Positions 20,271 through 29,900 of a DNA stretch of 64,000 bases are shown here, piece after piece. The first letter of the stretch is position 1. Each line of letters opens with the position of its first letter. Made by a program: the position numbers and the translations under genes. Below the pieces are notes generated by a model, which ran no database searches, had not been told where the DNA came from, and was given only the letters and a program-made list of their open reading frames with translations. Source of the stretch: Prochlorococcus sp. AG-402-K16 (GTDB lineage: Bacteria > Cyanobacteriota > Cyanobacteriia > PCC-6307 > Cyanobiaceae); contig QCIH01000002.1 of NCBI GenBank assembly GCA_003216795.1, positions 1 to 64,000 of the forward strand. The letters run 5' to 3'.

Positions 20271-20927
20271 TTATAAAGGACCTGAAATACCCTGTTTACG
20301 AATCATTAAAAAGTGCATCAACATGAAAACTGCTAATGACCATGGCAACACAAAAGTATGAAGACTGTAAAATCTGGTTAAAGTAGATTGTCCAACACTT
20401 TCTCCACCTCTGAGTAGTTCAACCATAAAGTCACCAATCACTGGGATTGCAGCAGGAACACCTGAAACAATCTTAACTGCCCAATAACCTACCTGATCCC
20501 AAGGTAGAGAGTATCCCGTCACTCCAAAAGCGACTGTTATAACTGCCATTACAACACCTGTAACCCAAGTTAATTCTCTTGGCCTTTTAAAACCTCCGGT
20601 AAGATAAACCCTAAAAACATGAAGGATTAACATCAAAACCATCATAGATGCACTCCATCTATGCACAGATCTTATTAGCCATCCAAAACTTACATCAGTC
20701 ATTAAATAACTGACTGAACTATAAGCTTGTGTAACTGTTGGCTTATAGTAAAAAGTCATTGCAAAACCTGTTGCAAATTGAATTAGGAAGCATACTAAAG
20801 TTATGCCTCCTAAACAATAAAAAATATTTACGTGAGGGGGTACGTACTTGGAAGTTACGTCGTCAGTTATGTCCTGGATTTCAAGCCTTTCTTGAAACCA
20901 GTCATAGACAGATGAAGAATTCGCCAT
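20271..20927 (-). CDS. petB: Cytochrome b6
   Basis: 218-aa four-helix dihaem cytochrome b6 of the b6f complex, catalysing plastoquinol oxidation and cyclic electron flow. It has Cys for covalent haem c ([16 protein letters not shown]), His ligands on helix B ([32 protein letters not shown]) and on helix D ([31 protein letters not shown]). Full length and typical. Operon with petD; divergent from ctpA with only about 70 bases between the start codons, so the two promoters overlap. Confidence 0.98.
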   Translation of the reverse strand: MANSSSVYDWFQERLEIQDITDDVTSKYVPPHVNIFYCLGGITLVCFLIQFATGFAMTFYYKPTVTQAYSSVSYLMTDVSFGWLIRSVHRWSASMMVLMLILHVFRVYLTGGFKRPRELTWVTGVVMAVITVAFGVTGYSLPWDQVGYWAVKIVSGVPAAIPVIGDFMVELLRGGESVGQSTLTRFYSLHTFVLPWSLAVFMLMHFLMIRKQGISGPL

Positions 20928-20997
20928 CCAAAAAAAATTAGCTTTGATATAAAGAGCTTACTTAAAATTCTTATACTTGGTGTTAACACTTAACCCA

Positions 20998-22278
20998 ATG
21001 AATTCATCTTTTAACAAACTTTTAACATTCAAAAATGTGATCACTGCATCAATGATCATCGTTTTTTCTATCAATCTTTTGTTGATGGAAAGAGTAGATG
21101 CACTCAGTGATAGCAGACAATTAGTACTTGACGCTTGGACCTTGGTAAACGAAGGTTTTTATGATCCAGAAAAGTTTGATGAAATCCAATGGAAAAGAAT
21201 TAGACAAAAAACATTACAGAAACAAATTGAAACAAGTGAAGAGGCTTATTCCGCAATTGAAGACATGTTAAGACCTCTAGACGATCCCTACACAAGAGTT
21301 TTACGTCCAAAAGATTATCAACTACTTAAATCAAGTAATTTTGGGAGTGAAATTAATGGTGTTGGGCTTCAATTAGCTGAAGATGATAACAATAAAGTTA
21401 AAGTTATTTCTACTCTAGGGGGTTCGCCAGCTGAAGAAGCTGGAATAGTAAGCGGAGACTTGATAGAGAAAGTGGACGGAATCTCATCAGAAAAATTAGG
21501 GCTAGCAAGTACTGCCTCTAAGTTAAGAGGTGAATCAGGGACAAAAGTTTTAGTTGAAGTATCTTCGGAATCAGGAGAAATTAGGGAAGTCGATCTAGAG
21601 AGGAGATCAGTAGATCTCAGACCAGTGAGAACAAAAAGATTAAGAGACGATTCTCACACAATAGGATATTTAAGGATAACTCAATTCAGCGAAAGCGTAC
21701 CCAAAAAAGTTGAAGAAGCACTTCAAGAGTTAAAAGAGAAAGAAGTTGAGGGCTTAATCTTGGATCTTAGAAATAATTCAGGGGGACTAGTAAGCTCAGG
21801 TATAGCAGTTGCAGACGCATTATTGAGTGAGAAGCCTGTAGTCGAGACAAAAGATAGAAATGGAATCAAAGATGCAATTATTTCTCAAAAAGAGACATCT
21901 TTTGATGGCCCAATGGTGACTTTAGTAAATAAAGGAACTGCAAGTGCCAGTGAAATACTTGCTGGTTCTTTACAAGATAATGAGAGGTCAATTCTTATGG
22001 GAGAACAAACTTATGGGAAAGGTTTAATTCAATCCCTCAAAAGTTTGGGAGAAGATAGTGGTCTTGCTGTAACAGTGGCTAGTTACTTAACCCCCAAAGG
22101 TAATAATATTCAAGGTCAAGGTATGACTCCTGACAAATTACTTGACCTACCGGAGGCAAGTGATTATGGAAGTACTGACGATAAATGGGTGAGGAATGCA
22201 GAATTATTTCTGGGGTCGGTTTTAGAAAAAGAAGAAGTTTCAGGTCAAAAAATTGAATTAAACAATGAAGAAATTTAA
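20998..22278 (+). CDS. ctpA: Carboxyl-terminal processing protease CtpA
   Basis: 426-aa serine protease of family S41 that removes the C-terminal extension of the D1 protein of photosystem II in the thylakoid lumen. It has an N-terminal signal anchor (about residues 14-34), a PDZ domain in the middle (GVGLQLAEDDNNKV to ISSEKLGLAS) and the catalytic region LVNKGTASASEILAGSLQDN with the Ser nucleophile, followed by GEQTYGKGLIQ with the general-base Lys. The frame is open to a TTG at 20977, but ATG at 20998 gives the better start. Divergent from petB. Confidence 0.92.
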   Translation: MNSSFNKLLTFKNVITASMIIVFSINLLLMERVDALSDSRQLVLDAWTLVNEGFYDPEKFDEIQWKRIRQKTLQKQIETSEEAYSAIEDMLRPLDDPYTRVLRPKDYQLLKSSNFGSEINGVGLQLAEDDNNKVKVISTLGGSPAEEAGIVSGDLIEKVDGISSEKLGLASTASKLRGESGTKVLVEVSSESGEIREVDLERRSVDLRPVRTKRLRDDSHTIGYLRITQFSESVPKKVEEALQELKEKEVEGLILDLRNNSGGLVSSGIAVADALLSEKPVVETKDRNGIKDAIISQKETSFDGPMVTLVNKGTASASEILAGSLQDNERSILMGEQTYGKGLIQSLKSLGEDSGLAVTVASYLTPKGNNIQGQGMTPDKLLDLPEASDYGSTDDKWVRNAELFLGSVLEKEEVSGQKIELNNEEI

Positions 22279-22320
22279 TCTTTAAATGGCTAAAGATTGA
22301 AAATAAAAAATCTTAAAAAT

Positions 22321-23583
22321 ATGAGTATTAAAAGAATTTTTCATGACCCAATTCATAAAGAAATAGTATTTGATTCAGGAAAGCCAGAAGAATTAATGAT
22401 TATGGAATTAATTGATACAGTAGCTTTCCAAAGACTAAGAAGAATAAAACAACTTGGAGCGGCATCATTACTTTTTCATGGCGCAGAATCGAGTAGATTT
22501 ACTCACTCAATTGGTGTTTTTTGTATAGCTAGAAAAATTTACAGCAGATTAATTGAAAGTAAATCTTCATTTTGTGAAAATAAATTTGTTCTCTATGGAG
22601 CAGCTCTACTACATGATTTAGGTCATGGACCTTTAAGCCATACCAGTGAAACGATATTCAATCATGATCACGAACAATGGTCTGAAAACTTAGTTACAAA
22701 TTATTCTCCAATAAATTCAATCCTCCAAAAGTATGACAACGAATTACCGAGAAAAATTGGTGAACTATTTCAATCAAAACCACTATTTTCAAAACCTCTT
22801 AAAACATTGATAAGTAGTGAGATAGATTGCGATCGTCTCGATTATCTTTTACGCGATAGTTACAACACAGGTACTAATTATGGCTTAATAGATTTAGAGA
22901 GAATAATTTCAGCTCTTACCTTTTCACCTGATGGAAATATCGGAATCAAACCAAAGGGTGTGATCGCTATTGAGCATTTTCTTGTACTTAGAAACTTGAT
23001 GTATAAAACAGTCTATAATCACAGGATAAACGAAATATCGACATGGATTCTGGGAAAAATACTACACACAATAAAACATTGTTATGAAAAGAATATTTGG
23101 TTAGATAATTCTCTATATAAATGGATTTTTTCACCTTCAAAGGTTGATTTTGATGATTTTATAAGAAATGACGATGTTACATTTTATTATCATTTGATTA
23201 GATGGAAAGATGAATCTTTTGAACCACTTTCTACACTATGCAAAATGTTTATTGATAGAGATTTATTAAAGGCATCAGACATAAGTTTTTTAAGTAAGGT
23301 GGATAGATTAAAAATCCTTGGATTTGCCTCAAAATTATGTGAAGAGAATGGTTTTGATTCGGAAATATTTTGCGGGATTAAGGAAAGGTCTTTTAAAGGT
23401 TTTGAATCTAATAATGCACTAAAAATATGGGACGGCACTTATCAAAGCGCATTAGAAAACAGTTCTGCATTAATAAAAACTTTAATGAGATCTGAAGAAA
23501 GCTCTTTTATTATTTATCCAGAGATGATCAAAAATGAAATTAAAAATGAAATTTCATTATTAAAAAACAATTCCTGGATTTAA
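22321..23583 (+). CDS. HD-domain phosphohydrolase (COG1078 type)
   Basis: 420 aa. Starts MSIKRIFHDPIHKEIVFD, followed by TVAFQRLRRIKQLGAASLLF and HGAESSRFTHSIGVF, which are the early conserved blocks of dGTPase-like HD proteins; the metal-binding HD pair is in LLHDLGHGPLSHTSE. Further conserved elements are SSEIDCDRLDYLLRDSYNTG. Such proteins hydrolyse (deoxy)nucleoside triphosphates or related phosphates; the exact substrate is unknown. A TTG at 22297 would add 8 residues, but the ATG at 22321 fits the family start. minC begins 4 bases after the stop. Confidence 0.86.
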   Translation: MSIKRIFHDPIHKEIVFDSGKPEELMIMELIDTVAFQRLRRIKQLGAASLLFHGAESSRFTHSIGVFCIARKIYSRLIESKSSFCENKFVLYGAALLHDLGHGPLSHTSETIFNHDHEQWSENLVTNYSPINSILQKYDNELPRKIGELFQSKPLFSKPLKTLISSEIDCDRLDYLLRDSYNTGTNYGLIDLERIISALTFSPDGNIGIKPKGVIAIEHFLVLRNLMYKTVYNHRINEISTWILGKILHTIKHCYEKNIWLDNSLYKWIFSPSKVDFDDFIRNDDVTFYYHLIRWKDESFEPLSTLCKMFIDRDLLKASDISFLSKVDRLKILGFASKLCEENGFDSEIFCGIKERSFKGFESNNALKIWDGTYQSALENSSALIKTLMRSEESSFIIYPEMIKNEIKNEISLLKNNSWI

Positions 23584-23587
23584 TTGA

Positions 23588-24250
23588 ATGGAAATCGTTT
23601 TAAATAACACAAAAAGTAAATATTTAGAAATTTTTTCTTTATTAGATTTAGATAATATCCATGAAATTTTCAAAAGGTTTTCTTCCATCAAAGAACCCTT
23701 AGAAGCAAAAATTTTCGCAGTTAATGAGACAATAAATGCTCATCAATTATCAAAATTAAAAAATCATTTTGACAAAATTAATATTTGTTCTTTAGGCATT
23801 TACTCAAATAATAGAAATACAGTACTAAGTGGAAAGTCTTTAAAAATTGATTCAACTTTTTTAAAAGAGCGAGAGATTAAAAATAAGTTACTATTATTTA
23901 ATTCAAAAAAGAAAGACGATATTCTTCACAAGGGAACAGTGCGATCGGGTGAAAGAATATCTTCAAATGGAAACCTAAGCATTATTGGAGACGTTAATCC
24001 AGGAGCAATAGTTTCCGCTAAGAAAAATATTTACGTTTGGGGCAAATTACAAGGGATCGCATTCGCAGGGAAAAGTGGGAATAAAAATGCCTCTATTTCA
24101 TCACTTTATCTAAACCCTTTACAATTAAGAATTGCAGATGTGATAGCTATTGGACCAAAGGATAAGCCCAAAAATTATTATCCAGAAATTGCGGTAATAG
24201 ATAAACAAACGATAATTATCAAACCACACTTAATCGAAAATAAAAATTAA
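23588..24250 (+). CDS. minC: Septum site-determining protein MinC
   Basis: 220-aa inhibitor of FtsZ polymerisation. The C-terminal beta-helix domain that binds MinD and dimerises is clear (GTVRSGERISSNGNLSIIGD, then VNPGAIVSAKKNIYVWGKLQGIAFAG and ARI/LRIADVIAIGP), while the N-terminal FtsZ-binding half is divergent, as usual for cyanobacteria. It lies directly upstream of minD and minE, which confirms the call. It follows the HD gene closely. Confidence 0.92.
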   Translation: MEIVLNNTKSKYLEIFSLLDLDNIHEIFKRFSSIKEPLEAKIFAVNETINAHQLSKLKNHFDKINICSLGIYSNNRNTVLSGKSLKIDSTFLKEREIKNKLLLFNSKKKDDILHKGTVRSGERISSNGNLSIIGDVNPGAIVSAKKNIYVWGKLQGIAFAGKSGNKNASISSLYLNPLQLRIADVIAIGPKDKPKNYYPEIAVIDKQTIIIKPHLIENKN

Positions 24251-24361
24251 TCAATAATTTGCAATAAATTAATTCAAAATAGATAAATTTAAGAATTACT
24301 TAATCTTTAAAATATTTAACTTTATGCAAGTGGCTTTATTATTTGTAAAATCTTTAAAATC

Positions 24362-25177
24362 GTGGGGAAGAATACTCGAACAATTTTAATTTGTTCAGGC
24401 AAAGGAGGAGTTGGTAAAACCACTTTAACTGCAAATCTAGGCATAGCGCTTGCTAATAGTGGGGCAACAACTGCTGTATTAGATGCTGATTTTGGCTTAA
24501 GAAATTTAGATCTTCTTCTAGGATTAGAAAATCGCATCATTTATACCGCTCAAGATGTCCTAGACAAGAATTGTCGTCTAGACCAAGCATTGGTTAGACA
24601 TAAAAAGGAACCTAATCTTGCTCTTCTGCCTGCTGGGGATCCTAGGATGTTGGATTGGATGAAGCCAGAAGATATGAAAAAAATTAGTGAACTGCTGAGT
24701 GAGAAATTTGATTTTGTCTTGGTAGATTGTCCTGCCGGTGTAGAAGATGGCTTTAAAAATGCTCTTGCAGCCTGTAAAGAAGCTATTGTTGTTACAAACC
24801 CAGAATTATCCGCAGTGCGGGATGCGGACAGAGTAATAGGGATTCTTAATACTTCAGATATTGAACCTATCCAACTTGTAATTAATAGAGTTCGTCCTAA
24901 CATGATGGCTAGTCAAGAAATGTTATCTATCGAAGATGTTCAAGGCATCCTTTCTTTGCCTTTGTTAGGTATTGTTTTAGAAGATGAACAGGTAATAATA
25001 AGTACAAATAGAGGAGAGCCACTTACACTTTCAGATGGTAGATCTCCTGCAAAAAAATGTTATTTGAATGTTTCTCAAAGACTTACCAATAAAGATGTAC
25101 CAATTATCGATCCCAAAAAAGAAGGCAAAAGTCTTAAAGATAAATTCATGAGATTAATGCAAACAAAGGTTTTTTAA
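24362..25177 (+). CDS. minD: Septum site-determining protein MinD
   Basis: 271-aa membrane-associated ATPase that positions MinC at the poles. Starts with GTG (24362) then [20 protein letters not shown], the deviant Walker A with signature Lys. Switch regions ([14 protein letters not shown] and [11 protein letters not shown]) are visible, and a basic amphipathic C-terminal helix ([15 protein letters not shown]) is the membrane-targeting sequence. minE begins 1 base after its stop. Full family length. Confidence 0.96.
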   Translation: MGKNTRTILICSGKGGVGKTTLTANLGIALANSGATTAVLDADFGLRNLDLLLGLENRIIYTAQDVLDKNCRLDQALVRHKKEPNLALLPAGDPRMLDWMKPEDMKKISELLSEKFDFVLVDCPAGVEDGFKNALAACKEAIVVTNPELSAVRDADRVIGILNTSDIEPIQLVINRVRPNMMASQEMLSIEDVQGILSLPLLGIVLEDEQVIISTNRGEPLTLSDGRSPAKKCYLNVSQRLTNKDVPIIDPKKEGKSLKDKFMRLMQTKVF

Positions 25178-25178
25178 A

Positions 25179-25514
25179 ATGATGACTCTCAGAGATCTTA
25201 TAAATAAATTACTAGGCAGAGAAACGTCTAGTGCAAATACAGCTAGAGAAAGATTACAACTTGTACTTGCTCATGACAGAGTTGATATGAGTTCCTTAAC
25301 AACTGATCTTTTAGATAAAATGAGAAAAGAGATTCTTGATGTTGTTGCTAAATATGTTGAAATTGATTTTGATGAGGTGGCAGTAAGTTTAGAGACTGAA
25401 GATAGAATGACTGCATTAGTTGCCAATTTACCAATCAAAAGAACTATTTCGGGAGAAATAAAATTCAAAAAAACTAGCAAAACTGATAAAGTTAATAAAG
25501 ATATAAAAAAGTAA
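25179..25514 (+). CDS. minE: Cell division topological specificity factor MinE
   Basis: 111-aa protein that stimulates MinD ATPase and drives Min oscillation. The N-terminal membrane/MinD-contact helix ([11 protein letters not shown]) and anti-MinCD region ([13 protein letters not shown]) are followed by the dimerisation domain ([20 protein letters not shown]). The C-terminal tail is lysine-rich and longer than in E. coli (88 aa). Last gene of the minCDE operon. Confidence 0.94.
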   Translation: MMTLRDLINKLLGRETSSANTARERLQLVLAHDRVDMSSLTTDLLDKMRKEILDVVAKYVEIDFDEVAVSLETEDRMTALVANLPIKRTISGEIKFKKTSKTDKVNKDIKK

Positions 25515-25579
25515 TAAATTTAAAAAAAGCTAAAAAAATACTGATAATTGACCCTCCCTAATTGTAATATGAATAAGTT

Positions 25580-25651
25580 GCCGGCTTAGCTCAGCGGTAG
25601 AGCAGCGCTTTTGTAAAGCGAAGGTCATCAGTTCAAATCTGTTAGCCGGCA
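25580..25651 (+). tRNA. tRNA-Thr (TGT)
   Basis: 72-nt cloverleaf: acceptor GCCGGCT pairing with AGCCGGC, D-loop AGCTCAGCGGTAGAGC, anticodon stem CGCTT/AAGCG with loop TTTGTAA and anticodon TGT, T-arm CAGTTCAAATCTG. CCA not encoded. Stands alone downstream of minE. Confidence 0.96.
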
Positions 25652-25668
25652 TTTTAATTTTTTTAATT

Positions 25669-25830
25669 CTATTCAATATTCTTTGCTGAAAATAAAAAGA
25701 CTAAACTTATCAGAGCAATAATAGGAAACAATCTTATTTCGAGAACATACTCTAAAAAAGATGAAAGAGGTTCAAACACCCAATAAGTAAAAAATTGAAT
25801 TAATAAAACAAAAAATAATAATAAAAACAT
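25669..25830 (-). CDS. Small hydrophobic protein, 53 aa
   Basis: Two membrane-spanning stretches (about residues 2-16 and 34-49) joined by an acidic loop (WVFEPLSSFLEYVLEIRL). Its ATG shares one base with the stop of the upstream tsaC gene (TAATG on the minus strand), the classic arrangement for translational coupling, which is the main argument that it is real. No family recognised. The 3' end approaches tRNA-Thr on the opposite strand. Confidence 0.55.
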   Translation of the reverse strand: MFLLLFFVLLIQFFTYWVFEPLSSFLEYVLEIRLFPIIALISLVFLFSAKNIE

Positions 25831-26411
25831 TAATACAATTCCCTGACTAATACTTCTCCTTCTCTAATTAGTCTCCAATCTCCACTTTTCTTCCAAAATA
25901 TAATAGTACTAGCTTTTCCACTTCTTTTTCCCCAGGGGATAGGGCCCAAAATTTTTAGAGAAGGGAATTCAAGAGCAATACCTTCAACTGTAGTTGATCC
26001 TTTAAAACCTGAAATATTTGCACTTGAAGTTAACAATGGACCTGTTTCTTTCATGAGAGATTGAGCCATATATGAATTCGGAATCCTCAACCCAAGAGTA
26101 AGATCTTTGCTTGTGATGATTTTAGTCTGCTCTTCTGAAGCAGGAATAACCATTGTCAGGGCTCCAGGCCAATATTTTGAAGCTATATTTTCATAATCTT
26201 CTTTTGCTGATTCGTGAACATAATCAATTAATTGTTGATGTTCTGATCCCATAAGAATTAAGGGTTTATCTCTATCTCTTTTTTTAAACTTATAAATAAC
26301 ATTTGAAAATTTTGGTAAGCATCCAATCGCAGGTAATGTGTCAGTTGGAAAGATTATAGGTAAACCACTTTTAAGAGTCTTCAAAGCGGATTTGCAGTCT
26401 ACTAAATTCAT
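25830..26411 (-). CDS. tsaC: L-threonylcarbamoyladenylate synthase (TsaC/YrdC/Sua5 family)
   Basis: 193-aa enzyme that makes threonylcarbamoyl-AMP, the precursor of the t6A modification at position 37 of ANN-decoding tRNAs. Family blocks: GLPIIFPTDTLPAIGCLP, YKFKKRDRDKPLILM (basic substrate-binding stretch), WPGALTMVIPA, and TSANISGFKGSTTVE. It lacks the extra C-terminal Sua5 domain, so it is the short TsaC type. prmC lies upstream with a 22-base gap and the 53-aa gene overlaps its stop. Confidence 0.9.
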   Translation of the reverse strand: MNLVDCKSALKTLKSGLPIIFPTDTLPAIGCLPKFSNVIYKFKKRDRDKPLILMGSEHQQLIDYVHESAKEDYENIASKYWPGALTMVIPASEEQTKIITSKDLTLGLRIPNSYMAQSLMKETGPLLTSSANISGFKGSTTVEGIALEFPSLKILGPIPWGKRSGKASTIIFWKKSGDWRLIREGEVLVRELY

Positions 26412-26433
26412 TTAGATATGAACCTGTCTTAAT

Positions 26434-27303
26434 TTATTTATATCTTCCAATAGTAAACCTACCAATACCTGAAAAATCTTTCATAATTTCAATTGATGTA
26501 AATTTATTTTCAATAAGAATTTTTTTTACTTTTTCGCCTTGATCAAAATGATTCTCTAAAATTAGCCAGCCCTTCTCTTTCAAGAATAATGGTGCTTTTT
26601 GTATTATTTCCCTAATGTGTTTTAAACCATCTTCGCCTCCTAATAAAGCAACTTTAGGTTCGAAATTTTTAACTTCTTTGGGTAATTTTACATAAGTATC
26701 TCTTGGGATATATGGCGGGTTTGAAATAGCGAGATCTAATTTTCCTCTAAAATTTTCAAGAGGTGACCACCAATTTCCGCAATAAAATTTCAAATTTGAT
26801 TGTTTGGAAGAATTTATAAAATTTTTATTGGCTATTTCTAATGCGTATTGATCAATATCTGTTGCGACTATATTGCTCAATGGATAAGCCAATGCCAACG
26901 CAATACTTATAGCGCCTGAACCAGTTCCCAATTCAGCAAATAATAATTTCTCTGACTTCCTTCGAAATATATTGAAGACAATATCTACTATGAGCTCAGT
27001 CTCTGGTCTTGGAATGAGTACTTTGTTTGTAACTTTTAATTTTAAATCTCTCCAAAAAGTTATTCCACAAAGATATTGAATTGGGCAAGAATTTAACAAA
27101 TGATAGTCCCAAACAGATTCCAAAAATTCTAAGTTTTTTTTTATATGTAAGTTTGCCTCAGGATTTATACTTATCAAATTTAGATCACTAGTCGATATAC
27201 CGCATACAGAATCAAGCAAAAGAGCAAGAGATTGATGATCTCCCCCCTTAGAAAGTTGTGTTTTTTTCCAAAATAAAAATTCTTTTACAGAAATGCTAAG
27301 CAT
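26434..27303 (-). CDS. prmC: Peptide chain release factor N5-glutamine methyltransferase
   Basis: 289-aa SAM-dependent methyltransferase that methylates the Gln of the GGQ motif of RF1 and RF2. The SAM-binding ELGTGSGAISIALAL motif and the catalytic/substrate NPPY (LAISNPPYIPR) are visible, as are LIPRPETELIVD, typical of PrmC, and an N-terminal helical domain. Normal length. Forms an operon with tsaC. Confidence 0.94.
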   Translation of the reverse strand: MLSISVKEFLFWKKTQLSKGGDHQSLALLLDSVCGISTSDLNLISINPEANLHIKKNLEFLESVWDYHLLNSCPIQYLCGITFWRDLKLKVTNKVLIPRPETELIVDIVFNIFRRKSEKLLFAELGTGSGAISIALALAYPLSNIVATDIDQYALEIANKNFINSSKQSNLKFYCGNWWSPLENFRGKLDLAISNPPYIPRDTYVKLPKEVKNFEPKVALLGGEDGLKHIREIIQKAPLFLKEKGWLILENHFDQGEKVKKILIENKFTSIEIMKDFSGIGRFTIGRYK

Positions 27304-27315
27304 TTATATAAAGCT

Positions 27316-27468
27316 TTAGCGTTTTGGGCCAAGCTTACCTTTACCAGATTCTGAGTAGAAGCTTGATTTTTCGCCATCTTGAGTAGAAATAAATAAACCT
27401 ATAAGGAATATTGTTGGCACCCCTACAAATAAAAGGCTAGCTACGAATCCGAAATTAGTTGTTTCCAT
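27316..27468 (-). CDS. psbM: Photosystem II reaction center protein M
   Basis: 50-aa single-span subunit at the PSII dimer interface, too short for most gene callers. It begins METTNFGFVASLLFVGVP, has one membrane helix and ends with the extended polar tail (GEKSSFYSESGKGKLGPKR) typical of Prochlorococcus PsbM, which is longer than the usual 33-36 aa form. It lies 12 bases upstream of prmC on the same strand, and probably has its own promoter in 27469-27570. Confidence 0.9.
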   Translation of the reverse strand: METTNFGFVASLLFVGVPTIFLIGLFISTQDGEKSSFYSESGKGKLGPKR

Positions 27469-27570
27469 TTAGTGGACAGTTCTATTAGGTATTAAGACTA
27501 TAGACATATAACTTGAAATAAAGTGGAAAAATAAACAAATTTTTATCAACTAATTAACAGTCTTAAACAA

Positions 27571-27933
27571 TTAGCGAGGTAATTTTTTATTTTCGCTATT
27601 TTTTTTAAGTTCTTCTAAATTTGAAGGTGGAGATTGTGGTTTTGTTAAAATGACAGTAGAGGATTTTACTAATGTTTGGCATGCAAGTCGCCAATTTTCA
27701 GGTCTATTTTTAAGTTTTTCTTCTTCAACTGATGTAAGAGGGCTTAAAGAATTTTTGCTACCTCCCTCAACTGAAACAAAACAAGTACTGCATTGGCCTG
27801 CTCCCCCACAATTTCCTAAAATCCCTTTTAATCCATAAAGTTGTAAGTTCTCTTTCATTACTAGTTCCCTTAAATTTTCACCAGAATTGCATTGAACCTC
27901 TAAATCCTCACGGATGAATCTAATAGTTGCCAT
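27571..27933 (-). CDS. 2Fe-2S ferredoxin-like protein
   Basis: 120-aa protein with a 2Fe-2S domain: NCGGAGQCSTC supplies three Cys and LACQ the fourth. The spacing of the first two Cys is C-x5-C, as in adrenodoxin-type domains, instead of the C-x4-C of photosynthetic plant-type ferredoxins; C-x2-C follows. The 30-residue tail is Lys/Asn-rich. It is therefore probably not the main electron acceptor of PSI but a specialised electron carrier. It lies between psbM and psbB, on the strand opposite to psbB. Confidence 0.88.
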   Translation of the reverse strand: MATIRFIREDLEVQCNSGENLRELVMKENLQLYGLKGILGNCGGAGQCSTCFVSVEGGSKNSLSPLTSVEEEKLKNRPENWRLACQTLVKSSTVILTKPQSPPSNLEELKKNSENKKLPR

Positions 27934-28155
27934 TTTTTTAATTATTTTTCTTATTTTGGCGTTTTACTTTGAGAATTGTGACCAAAATATTAACAATTTT
28001 TTGTCAAAAATTCCTTGAAAACTCAGTAATGCAAATTGATTTACCCAATTTTTGCAAGAAAATAAATTTATTTACAAAAATCCCTGAAAGACTAAAAAAC
28101 CCTTACTATCGTGATGTTTAGCTGTTTATTCAGCATAGTTACTAGAAATTAACCG

Positions 28156-29679
28156 ATGGGATTGCCTTGGTATCGAGTTCACACAGTAGTTATTAATGAC
28201 CCAGGTCGACTACTTGCTGTGCATCTTATGCATACTGCATTATTAGCCGGCTGGGCCGGTTCTATGGCTCTTTATGAATTAGCCATTTTTGATCCTTCTG
28301 ATGCTGTTCTCAATCCAATGTGGAGACAGGGAATGTACGTTATGCCATTCATGGCAAGGCTTGGTATTACAAGTAGTTGGAACGGATGGGATATTACAGG
28401 TGCTACAGGAGTTGACCCCGGATTCTGGAGTTTTGAAGGGGTTGCAGCAGCACACATAGTATTTAGTGGATTATTAATGTTGGCCTCAATTTGGCACTGG
28501 ACATATTGGGACTTAGATTTATGGGAAGATTCAAGAACTGGTGAGCCTGCTCTTGATCTGCCAAGAATATTTGGAATTCATCTTCTTCTAGCAGGACTCA
28601 CATGCTTTGGATTTGGAGCTTTTCATTGCGCTAACGTAGGAATTTGGGTTTCTGATCCTTATGGTTTAACTGGTCATGTAGAACCTGTAGCACCTTCCTG
28701 GGGTGTAGATGGTTTTAACCCCTTTAATCCAGGAGGAATAGTTGCAAATCATATCGCAGCGGGACTAATGGGGATTATTGGTGGTATTTTTCACATCACT
28801 AATAGACCAGGGGAAAGACTTTATAGAGCATTAAAACTTGGAAGTCTCGAAGGAGTTCTAGCTAGTGCTTTAGCTGCTGTTTTATTTGTTTCTTTCGTTG
28901 TTGCAGGAACAATGTGGTACGGTTCAGCCACAACTCCAGTCGAGTTATTCGGTCCTACTAGATATCAATGGGACTCTGGTTATTTCAAAACTGAAATTAA
29001 TAGAAGGGTTCAAGCTGCTATAGATGATGGTGCCTCTAAAGAAGAGGCATATGCATCTATTCCTGAGAAATTAGCCTTCTACGATTATGTGGGGAATAGC
29101 CCTGCCAAAGGAGGATTATTCAGAGTTGGAGCACTTGTTAATGGTGATGGTTTACCAACAGGTTGGCAAGGTCACATTGCATTCCAAGACAAGGAAGGAA
29201 ATGAATTAGAAGTTAGAAGAATACCTAATTTCTTTGAAAACTTCCCAGTTATACTTGAAGATAAAGAAGGTAATGTAAGAGCAGATATTCCATTTAGAAG
29301 AGCCGAAGCGAAGTATTCATTTGAGCAAACTGGCATTACAGCAACTATTTATGGAGGAGACTTAAATGGTCAAACATTTACTGATCCTGCAGTAGTAAAA
29401 AGATTAGCGAGAAAAGCGCAGCTTGGAGAAGCATTCAAGTTCGACAGAGAGACATATAAATCTGATGGTGTATTCCGAAGCTCCCCAAGAGCATGGTTTA
29501 CATATGCACATCTATGTTTCGGATTGCTATTCTTGTTTGGCCACTGGTGGCATGCTTCAAGAACTCTTTACAGAAATTCATTCGCTGGAATTGACGCTGA
29601 GATTGGTGACCAAGTTGAATTTGGTTTATTCAAGAAGCTTGGTGACGAATCCACTAGAAGAATCCCAGGAAGGGTTTAA
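28156..29679 (+). CDS. psbB: Photosystem II CP47 chlorophyll apoprotein
   Basis: 507-aa inner antenna protein of photosystem II, with six transmembrane helices and a large lumenal loop between helices 5 and 6. Begins [20 protein letters not shown], with many chlorophyll-binding His ([30 protein letters not shown]-like [13 protein letters not shown]). Full length and highly conserved. Followed after 23 bases by psbT and then a hairpin terminator. The 222 bases before it contain no gene. Confidence 0.99.
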   Translation: MGLPWYRVHTVVINDPGRLLAVHLMHTALLAGWAGSMALYELAIFDPSDAVLNPMWRQGMYVMPFMARLGITSSWNGWDITGATGVDPGFWSFEGVAAAHIVFSGLLMLASIWHWTYWDLDLWEDSRTGEPALDLPRIFGIHLLLAGLTCFGFGAFHCANVGIWVSDPYGLTGHVEPVAPSWGVDGFNPFNPGGIVANHIAAGLMGIIGGIFHITNRPGERLYRALKLGSLEGVLASALAAVLFVSFVVAGTMWYGSATTPVELFGPTRYQWDSGYFKTEINRRVQAAIDDGASKEEAYASIPEKLAFYDYVGNSPAKGGLFRVGALVNGDGLPTGWQGHIAFQDKEGNELEVRRIPNFFENFPVILEDKEGNVRADIPFRRAEAKYSFEQTGITATIYGGDLNGQTFTDPAVVKRLARKAQLGEAFKFDRETYKSDGVFRSSPRAWFTYAHLCFGLLFLFGHWWHASRTLYRNSFAGIDAEIGDQVEFGLFKKLGDESTRRIPGRV

Positions 29680-29702
29680 CCTAAACTTTATTACTTAATC
29701 TT

Positions 29703-29801
29703 ATGGAAGCTTTTGCTTACGTTCTTATTTTAACTCTCGCAGTTGTTACCTTATTCTTTGCTGTCGCATTTAGAGATCCTCCTAAATTTGATAAAAAATG
29801 A
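29703..29801 (+). CDS. psbT: Photosystem II reaction center protein T
   Basis: 32-aa single-span PSII subunit near the dimer interface. It starts [19 protein letters not shown] and ends in the basic, lumen-exposed [10 protein letters not shown], matching PsbT of cyanobacteria and plastids. Downstream of psbB in the conserved psbB-psbT order. Too short for routine gene calls. Confidence 0.96.
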   Translation: MEAFAYVLILTLAVVTLFFAVAFRDPPKFDKK

Positions 29802-29807
29802 ACTAAG

Positions 29808-29839
29808 AAAAGAAACCTCTTTAACGAGAGGTTTCTTTT
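29808..29839 (+). terminator. Intrinsic terminator after psbB-psbT
   Basis: Stem AAAAGAAACCTCT (29808-29820), loop TTAACG, complementary arm AGAGGTTTCTTTT (29827-29839), followed by a T-run. A strong Rho-independent terminator that closes the psbBT unit before nrdR. Confidence 0.9.
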
Positions 29840-29900
29840 TACTTTTCATAATTAGAATATTACTCTACTATTAGAGTTGAAGTGCAGCTTATTTCACCAC

